A DNA stretch of 64,000 bases. Source: DAOUJW01 sp965218945 (lineage in GTDB: Bacteria; Chloroflexota; Dehalococcoidia; Lucifugimonadales; UBA2985). The stretch is from positions 1,922,001 to 1,986,000 of the forward strand of contig OZ244718.1 in NCBI GenBank assembly GCA_965218945.1, in the 5' to 3' direction. Within the stretch, counting starts at the first letter, position 1; every line of letters begins with the position of its first letter. Below, piece by piece: positions 58,898 to 64,000 of the stretch. The position numbers and the translations under genes are program-made. Below the pieces are notes generated by a model. It was not told the DNA's origin. It searched no databases and saw only the letters and a list, made by a program, of their open reading frames with translations.

Positions 58898-60409
58898 CTA
58901 GTACGGAACGGTCCTCCGGAACTCCTCAATGGCGCTGACCAATGCCTCCGTTAGCTCGCCGTCAAGCTCCCGCTTCTCCAGGATGGACCTCAGCAGGTCG
59001 GAGTGAGCGCTATCCAAATAGCGGTGGAAGGCTTCCTCAAACTCCTTCACTCTCTCTACGGGCACCTCATCCATGTAACCGTTGATTACGGCGTACATTA
59101 TTGCGACCTGCTTCTCAAGGGTCATTGGCTGGTACTGGAGCTGCTTCAGCACCTCGGTGATGCGCTGTCCTCGATCCAGCTGTGATCTTGTGGCCGCGTC
59201 CAGGTCTGAAGTGCCAAACTGGGCGAATGTCACCAGCTCCCGGAACTGTGCCAGGTCCAGTCGCAGACGACCGGCCACCTGTCGCATGGCCCTGGTCTGG
59301 GCTGCGCCTCCCACGCGGGACACGGACAGGCCCACGTTTACCGCCGGGCGAATGCCGGCGTTGAACAGATCGGCCTCCAGGTAAATCTGTCCGTCGGTAA
59401 TGGAGATGACGTTGGTCGGAATGTACCCGGACACGTCGCCGGCCTGGGTCTCGATGATTGGCAGGGCCGTCAGGGAGCCGCCGCCGAACTCGTCGTCGAT
59501 CTTGGCAGCCCGCTCAAGGAGACGGCTGTGCAGGTAGAAAACGTCGCCCGGGTACGCCTCGCGTCCCGGCGGACGTCGCAGCAACAGCGAGAGCTGTCGA
59601 TAGGCCCACGCGTGCTTGGACAGGTCATCGTAGATTATGAGCGCGTCCTTGCCCTGCTCCATGAACTCCTCCCCCATAGCGCATCCGGTGTACGGGGCCA
59701 GGTATTGAAGTGGAGCCGGGTCGGAGGAGTTGGCGGCCACAACAATGGTGTGCTCCATAGCGCCATTCTGCTCCAGTATGCCAACGGTCTGTGCGACTTT
59801 GCTCGCCTTCTGACCGATGGCTACGTAGATGCAGACCAGATCGCCGCCCTTCTGATTGATAATAGCGTCCAAGGCAATAGCCGACTTTCCAGTGGAGCGG
59901 TCGCCGATGATTAGCTCACGCTGGCCTCGCCCAATGGGAATCATGGCGTCAATGGCCTTGATGCCCGTCTGCACCGGGGCGTTTACAGACTTGCGCATAA
60001 CCACGTTTGGAGCCACTCTCTCCACTGCCCTGTTCTTGTCCGACCTTATGGCGCCCTTCCCATCAATGGGTCGGCCCAAAGCGTCGACGACCCGGCCCAA
60101 CAACCCATCACCCACAGGGACCTCGACAATGCGGCCCGTGGAACGGACCTCGTCGCCCTCCTTGATATTGGAGTCGTCGCCCAGGAGAACTGCGCCCACG
60201 CTGTCCTCTTCAAGGTTCAGGGCGATGCCCATAATATCCCCGGGCAACTGGAGAAGCTCCGTATATCGGCATCCCGCCAGACCCTGGACCCGGGCGATTC
60301 CGTCACCCACCTCCACCACAGTCCCCATGTCCACCATCGTGACCTCACCGCCGAACTCCTGGATCTGCCGTCTGATTACCGAGGTGATATCCTGTCCACG
60401 AACTGCCAT
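58898..60409 (-). CDS. atpA: ATP synthase alpha subunit
   Basis: 503 residues. Non-catalytic nucleotide subunit. P-loop GDRSTGKSAIA, VYVAIGQKASKVAQ, ALIIYDDLSKHAWAYRQ, RPAVNVGLSVSRVGG with the arginine finger. Order and spacing (23 bases to atpG) are classic. Confidence 0.97.
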   Translation of the reverse strand: MAVRGQDITSVIRRQIQEFGGEVTMVDMGTVVEVGDGIARVQGLAGCRYTELLQLPGDIMGIALNLEEDSVGAVLLGDDSNIKEGDEVRSTGRIVEVPVGDGLLGRVVDALGRPIDGKGAIRSDKNRAVERVAPNVVMRKSVNAPVQTGIKAIDAMIPIGRGQRELIIGDRSTGKSAIALDAIINQKGGDLVCIYVAIGQKASKVAQTVGILEQNGAMEHTIVVAANSSDPAPLQYLAPYTGCAMGEEFMEQGKDALIIYDDLSKHAWAYRQLSLLLRRPPGREAYPGDVFYLHSRLLERAAKIDDEFGGGSLTALPIIETQAGDVSGYIPTNVISITDGQIYLEADLFNAGIRPAVNVGLSVSRVGGAAQTRAMRQVAGRLRLDLAQFRELVTFAQFGTSDLDAATRSQLDRGQRITEVLKQLQYQPMTLEKQVAIMYAVINGYMDEVPVERVKEFEEAFHRYLDSAHSDLLRSILEKRELDGELTEALVSAIEEFRRTVPY

Positions 60410-60430
60410 TGTGTCACCTCTAGCGAAAGA

Positions 60431-60970
60431 TTAGTAGGCTGCCTCAGCCAAGGATTTTCTCAAGTTCAGGAGCTTTGTCCGGGCGCTGCCGTCTATCAGC
60501 CTGTCCCCCACCCTGGCCAACAGGCCCGCCACAATGCTCGAGTCAACGGTGGCGGTCAACTCTATCTCCTTGCCCATCAACTCCTGAAGGTATCGCGCCA
60601 GTCGCTCCTTCTGCTCGTCCTCCAGGGGCACGGCGCTTACCACGCTTGCCCTTTCCAGACCTCGATGCTGGTCCAAAAGGTTTCCGTACTCCTCCCTGAT
60701 GGATGGCAGGGTGTTAACCACGCCTCTAGCGACCAGCAGACCCAGGAGACTGTGAGCCAGAGGGTTCAGGTCGGGCAGAGCCTCTTGTATCACGCTCATT
60801 TTCTGGGTGAGCCTGATTCTGGGCATCCCCAGGAACCCAGCGAACTCCCTCTCCTGGAGGGCCTCATCCAGTACCTGCAAGTCCGTCTGCCATCTCTCTA
60901 TCTCATCCCCTTCCAGGGCCAACTGGAAGATGGCAAGTGCGTACCGCTTTGACGAAGGTCTTCTGGGCAT
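60431..60970 (-). CDS. atpH: ATP synthase delta subunit
   Basis: 179 residues. Six-helix N-terminal bundle (RYALAIFQLALEGDEIERW) and C-terminal GDRLIDGSARTKLLNLRKSL, the delta/OSCP signature. Joins F1 to the b-subunit stalk. Ten bases from atpF. Confidence 0.93.
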   Translation of the reverse strand: MPRRPSSKRYALAIFQLALEGDEIERWQTDLQVLDEALQEREFAGFLGMPRIRLTQKMSVIQEALPDLNPLAHSLLGLLVARGVVNTLPSIREEYGNLLDQHRGLERASVVSAVPLEDEQKERLARYLQELMGKEIELTATVDSSIVAGLLARVGDRLIDGSARTKLLNLRKSLAEAAY

Positions 60971-60980
60971 GGCTCCTTCT

Positions 60981-61490
60981 CTATCTGCCGCCTATACTGG
61001 GGCTTTCCTCCAGCACCTTCTCAATAATGTCCCTGTGAGAACTCTCGTCCAGGGAGCGCTCGATCACCTGCTCGGCAGCCAGAATGGCCAACTCCGCGAA
61101 GTGACGGCGAACCCCATCAATGGCCTCGTCGCGCTCACGCTGTATATCAGCCCTGGCGCGGGCCACAAAGGCCTCGGCCTCCTGACGAGCTTTCTCACGC
61201 TCCTCTTCTCTGTACCTGTCGGCCATCTCCCGGGCTTGGGCGAGAAGGTTCTGTCCTTCCTGCCGGCCCTCATCCAGCCGCTTCTCCAACTCCTCCTGCT
61301 GCTGCGCCGCCTCCTGCCTTACGCGCTCCGCCGTCTCCACGCTCTCCCGTATCCGCTCGGACCGCTGGTCCAGCATCCCCAGGATGCGCTTGTAGCCTAC
61401 GAAGTACAGGATGGTCAGCAGTATGATGAAGTTTATTAGATAAGCAATCAGGCTGGGTATGTGGAATCCCAGTTTTGCCAGTTCCGCCAT
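60981..61490 (-). CDS. atpF: ATP synthase b subunit
   Basis: 169 residues. One N-terminal membrane helix (IPSLIAYLINFIILLTILYF) and a long Arg/Glu/Gln-rich coiled coil to the end. Peripheral stalk. Only one b-type gene is present, so the stalk is a homodimer. Confidence 0.93.
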   Translation of the reverse strand: MAELAKLGFHIPSLIAYLINFIILLTILYFVGYKRILGMLDQRSERIRESVETAERVRQEAAQQQEELEKRLDEGRQEGQNLLAQAREMADRYREEEREKARQEAEAFVARARADIQRERDEAIDGVRRHFAELAILAAEQVIERSLDESSHRDIIEKVLEESPSIGGR

Positions 61491-61534
61491 ACCTTCCTCC
61501 TGTTGATTTCTGCGCTACGTACGCGTGTGTGGCT

Positions 61535-61768
61535 CTACGCCACGAAGATAAGCAGGAACGCCACGACGAGCGCGTAAATGGCGATTGCTTCTGCGAAGGC
61601 GATGGCCAGGATCATGTTAGTGAGAATAGGGCCTCTCGCCTCGGGATTGCGCCCAATGGCGGTCATAGCCGCTGCTCCCAACACACCAATGCCCACTCCG
61701 GGTCCCACCGCACCAAGGCCGATGGCTATCGCAGCTGCCAGCAACTTCATAGTTTCCGCTTCAATCAT
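61535..61768 (-). CDS. atpE: ATP synthase c subunit
   Basis: 77 residues, helical hairpin: LGAVGPGVGIGVLGAAAMTAIGRNPEA with the polar RNP loop and a second helix AIAFAEAIAIYALVVAFLL carrying the ion-binding glutamate. The residue after that Glu is Ala and the Na-specific Gln/Ser set is missing, so proton coupling is more likely. AGGAGG four bases before the ATG. Confidence 0.95.
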   Translation of the reverse strand: MIEAETMKLLAAAIAIGLGAVGPGVGIGVLGAAAMTAIGRNPEARGPILTNMILAIAFAEAIAIYALVVAFLLIFVA

Positions 61769-61818
61769 GACTCCTCCTCTAGGTCTTTGCTATTGCAGAC
61801 TTTGGCTCTTCGCCTAAC

Positions 61819-61914
61819 CTACTCTATCTTTGAGAACACCGCCAGCACGCCGGCCAAGGCCGCCGCCGACAGGCCCACCGACACTATTACCAAGGCCAGA
61901 GTAATTACTTCCAT
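61819..61914 (-). CDS. 31-residue single-helix membrane peptide between atpB and atpE
   Basis: ATG at 61914 with GGAGG eight bases upstream, stop TAG at 61819. The product MEVITLALVIVSVGLSAAAL... is one hydrophobic helix with an SKIE tail. It lies 15 bases after atpB and 50 before atpE in the same strand, so it is cotranscribed with the Fo genes. Not a known Fo subunit; its size and place suggest a small accessory or assembly peptide, or an AtpI/c-like remnant. Ribosome site and intact frame make it worth annotating. Confidence 0.6.
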   Translation of the reverse strand: MEVITLALVIVSVGLSAAALAGVLAVFSKIE

Positions 61915-61929
61915 GCGCTTGACCTCCGA

Positions 61930-62928
61930 CTAAGAATGCTCTTCCTCTGAATGAGGAGTTACCGCCACAACCACGAACACCAGGGTCAGACCGGCGAATA
62001 TGAGGGCCTGGACAAGGCCCACCAGGAGCTCCAGGCCATAGAAGACCACCACCGCGACAAAGGGCACCAAGTAGGTTATCACCAGTAGTACGATCTCCCC
62101 TGCGGTCATGTTGCCAAAGAGCCTGAAGGTGAAGCTGACAATTCGCACGAACTCGCTGAGCAGCTCCAGCACTCCCACGAATAAGTCTATGGGGACCTGC
62201 AGGAAGTTGCCTTTTCGAAGGTTATCCAGGCGGACGAACTTGCCCAAATATTGCAGCTTGAGCAATTTAAGTCCCCAGAACTCCACGAATACAAAGGACA
62301 CCAGGGCCAGAGCCAGGGGCATGTTCATGTCCGTCCCGGCGGGGCGCAAAAGGTGGGTGTGTATCGGCTCGGTGGTGAAGAACGACTCCGCGTCGTAGCC
62401 CAGCGTGGGATAGATGGGCAGGAGGCCGATCCAGGCGTTGAGCATCACAAACATGAAAATGGTGGCGATGAGCGGCAAGAACCGGCGGGCGTTTTCCAAC
62501 CCGGCCACACTCTGGACAAAGTTATAGAGCGCCTCCACTCCGGCCTCCATGAAGTTCTGCAGGCCGCGAGGCACAATCTCCATTCGACGAGTACCAAAGT
62601 AGAACAGGGCTATGAGAATCAGGGATACAACCCAGGCCGAAAGGAGGGTGTTGGTAATCACGAACCCGTCCTTCTCGGTTATATCGTACTTGGCCTTGTC
62701 TCCGTCCTCGCACGGCGGGGCGTAATAAGTATGGTCCTCAGCTTCGCACTTGGAGACAGACAGCTTCTGAGGGGGAATGTGTGGCGAAGGCTGAGATACG
62801 AACGGCGGGTCCGCGTCTTCGCCGGAAAAGAGGGCCGTCCCAATTGCTCCGGTCACAACACCGGCAAGCAAAAGGGCCACTACTACTATACCGCTCAGCG
62901 CTACTATCTGCTTGGCTGAACCCGACAT
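61930..62928 (-). CDS. atpB: ATP synthase a subunit
   Basis: 332 residues, longer than usual because of an N-terminal membrane helix and an about 60-residue outside loop with two cysteines (C62-like KCEAEDH and PPCEDG). Helices with LSEFVRIVSFTFRLFGNMTAGE hold the essential arginine (in FRLFGN), and the last helices are VVFYGLELLVGLVQALIFAGLT. Forms the proton half-channels with the c-ring. The cysteine-bearing extension is unusual. Confidence 0.93.
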   Translation of the reverse strand: MSGSAKQIVALSGIVVVALLLAGVVTGAIGTALFSGEDADPPFVSQPSPHIPPQKLSVSKCEAEDHTYYAPPCEDGDKAKYDITEKDGFVITNTLLSAWVVSLILIALFYFGTRRMEIVPRGLQNFMEAGVEALYNFVQSVAGLENARRFLPLIATIFMFVMLNAWIGLLPIYPTLGYDAESFFTTEPIHTHLLRPAGTDMNMPLALALVSFVFVEFWGLKLLKLQYLGKFVRLDNLRKGNFLQVPIDLFVGVLELLSEFVRIVSFTFRLFGNMTAGEIVLLVITYLVPFVAVVVFYGLELLVGLVQALIFAGLTLVFVVVAVTPHSEEEHS

Positions 62929-62935
62929 AGTGCGG

Positions 62936-63181
62936 TTATCGCTCCTCGTTCCCCTTCTCTGTTTCGTCGCTGCTATTAGTCATTAGTGGCAGGACCAACT
63001 TGTATATACCGTAGAACGCAAGCACGGTACCGAACAATATCCCTGCAAGGGTGAAGACCGGAACCATGTCCAGCTTCCTGTCTAGCCACAGTCCGACTCC
63101 CAAGCCTCCAATTATGCACACAGCAACATACCACCCCACACCCACCAACTGCAAGACTATGGCCAGCGATCCCCTACCCAT
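62936..63181 (-). CDS. AtpI/AtpZ-like ATP synthase accessory protein
   Basis: 81 residues with two membrane helices (VGVGWYVAVCIIGGLGVGLWLD and TLAGILFGTVLAFYGIYKLVL), the AtpZ/AtpI layout; helps c-ring assembly or Mg uptake in relatives. First gene of the operon, just after the promoter at 63207-63235. Confidence 0.85.
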   Translation of the reverse strand: MGRGSLAIVLQLVGVGWYVAVCIIGGLGVGLWLDRKLDMVPVFTLAGILFGTVLAFYGIYKLVLPLMTNSSDETEKGNEER

Positions 63182-63206
63182 TCAGACCCCGCACCACGTT
63201 TTGTGC

Positions 63207-63235
63207 ATACTATCACATACTTTTCGTCTGGTCAA
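63207..63235 (-). promoter_or_regulatory. promoter for the ATP synthase operon
   Basis: TTGACC (63230-63235), 17-base spacer, TAGTAT (63207-63212); start near 63200, about 19 bases before the first ATG. The -35 and spacer lie inside the 3' end of the MFS gene. Confidence 0.65.
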
Positions 63236-64000
63236 CGCCAACAACCCCCGGCAAAACGGGTTTCCTGGAAAATAGCACAAGGAAGCCGCCAAACAAGTTT
63301 ACCGCCGCAAGGGTCAGCAGCGGCACGGTGTAGCTCCCCTGAAGATCGAAGAGATAGCCCGCAAACAGGGGCGCTATGACCGACACGCCGCTCAGGAAGA
63401 ATGCGGAGAGGCCGAAGATGGTGGCGAAAGCCTTTCGCCCGAAGTAGTCTCCCCTGAGAGCGGTGAAGAGAGCGCCCCGCCCACCCCATCCAAATCCGAA
63501 CAGCACCGCAAAGGGCAGCGCCGTCGCAAAGCTGTTAATACCCACTGCAGCCACGACACCGATGGCCTGAATGGTGGCAAAGCCGAATATTATCACCGGC
63601 TTCGGGAACCGGTCCCCCAGGTAGCCTCCAACTATACGAGACCCCATGCCAACAAAGGTGTAAACGACCACCACGGTGCCGGCAAGCCCCAGGGACAGCC
63701 CGGCGTCGTGGAGCATGGGGATGGAGTGCACCTGGAGCGCGCCAACTATCATAGCGCTTAGGCCGTGGCTGAAGGTGATCAGCCAGAAGGCGGAGGTGTG
63801 CATCGCCTGGCGGGCAGTAAAATCACCATCTCCGTATGCGGCGACTCGGCCCTCCGACCCGTCCGCTCGAGACCTCGAGTCAGGGGCATCGCCGTCCGGC
63901 ATCTGACCGTATTCCTCCGGCCGATTTCGTATCAGACGCGTGAGGGGAAAGGCCAGGATCAGGAAAATCACACCGAGACCGAATGCTATCGTTCGCCATC
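63213..64000 (-). CDS. MFS transporter, 5' end outside window
   Basis: About 262 codons visible and open to the window edge, so the N-terminal half is missing. Seen: the loop RNRPEEYGQMPDGD typical of the oxalate/formate antiporter and MCT-like group, then six helices (TSAFWLITFSHGLSAMIVGALQVHSI, GLAGTVVVVYTFVGMGSRIVGGYLGDRF, FGFGWGGRGALFTALRGDYFG, FATIFGLSAFFLSGVSVIAPLFAGY). The GxxxDRF-type motif between helices is present (GYLGDRFPK). Substrate unknown, possibly a monocarboxylate. Confidence 0.85.
   Translation of the reverse strand, partial: WRTIAFGLGVIFLILAFPLTRLIRNRPEEYGQMPDGDAPDSRSRADGSEGRVAAYGDGDFTARQAMHTSAFWLITFSHGLSAMIVGALQVHSIPMLHDAGLSLGLAGTVVVVYTFVGMGSRIVGGYLGDRFPKPVIIFGFATIQAIGVVAAVGINSFATALPFAVLFGFGWGGRGALFTALRGDYFGRKAFATIFGLSAFFLSGVSVIAPLFAGYLFDLQGSYTVPLLTLAAVNLFGGFLVLFSRKPVLPGVVGVDQTKSM

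Noticed and set aside
61535..61768. Sodium-type c subunit
   Set aside because: The Gln and Ser/Thr residues required next to the ion-binding Glu are absent, so proton coupling is assumed.

Overview
The window reads as chromosomal DNA of a monoderm, GC-rich bacterium, most likely a Chloroflexota member near Dehalococcoidia/SAR202. This is inferred from gene content only: lipoproteins with long Thr-Pro spacers, very long WD40-like lipoproteins, family 5 ABC transporters anchored at both ends, a cobalamin-independent MetE-like gene pair lacking the N-terminal half, split transketolase, and the full F-type ATP synthase operon beside rex. No phage, IS element or CRISPR array was found. The one clearly accessory block is a small restriction-modification islet next to a tRNA-Pro gene.

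Layout. 1-13.7 kb: partial CitE-like lyase, a pseudo-hydrolase/macro fusion, a methyltransferase, a membrane J-domain protein, glutamate dehydrogenase, a DUF151 protein, an HExxH lipoprotein, a tkt-tkt-DUF362-HAD operon and a frameshifted membrane protein gene. 13.7-25.9 kb: queG, two MetE-like genes, DUF3800, an alpha/beta hydrolase, an M1 aminopeptidase, FAD and 2Fe-2S subunits of a molybdenum hydroxylase without the large subunit, a probable selenocysteine-containing ArsC/Spx-like protein, three tandem small paralogues of an unrecognised family, and several small zinc-ribbon proteins. 26.2-36.7 kb: surface proteins followed by a five-gene peptide-type ABC transporter whose binding protein appears circularly permuted. 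36.7-39.1 kb: tRNA-Pro(GGG), vsr, a GIY-YIG nuclease and a C5 methyltransferase. 39.3-47.4 kb: purL-purQ, yqeY-rpsU, etfA-etfB, argS. 47.5-56.1 kb: a 1396-residue beta-propeller lipoprotein with a dead trypsin fold, a methyltransferase, an EF-G paralogue, a gene-poor repeat-rich stretch, and rex. 56.1-63.2 kb: atpCDGAHFE, a previously easy-to-miss 31-residue membrane ORF, atpB and atpI/Z, all on the minus strand; the window ends inside an MFS transporter gene.

How it fits together. The ATP synthase, Rex (NADH/NAD sensor), Etf and glutamate dehydrogenase point to respiratory, amino-acid-fed heterotrophy; the ABC transporter and surface proteins would supply peptides or similar solutes. A possible Rex half-site upstream of gdhA may link amino-acid oxidation to redox state. 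Good sigma70-type promoters can be read ahead of many units, and several genes (the HExxH lipoprotein, queG, argS) have a -10 box about 12 bases before the ATG and no Shine-Dalgarno, suggesting leaderless mRNAs. All family names come from motif recognition by eye; none was confirmed by a database search.
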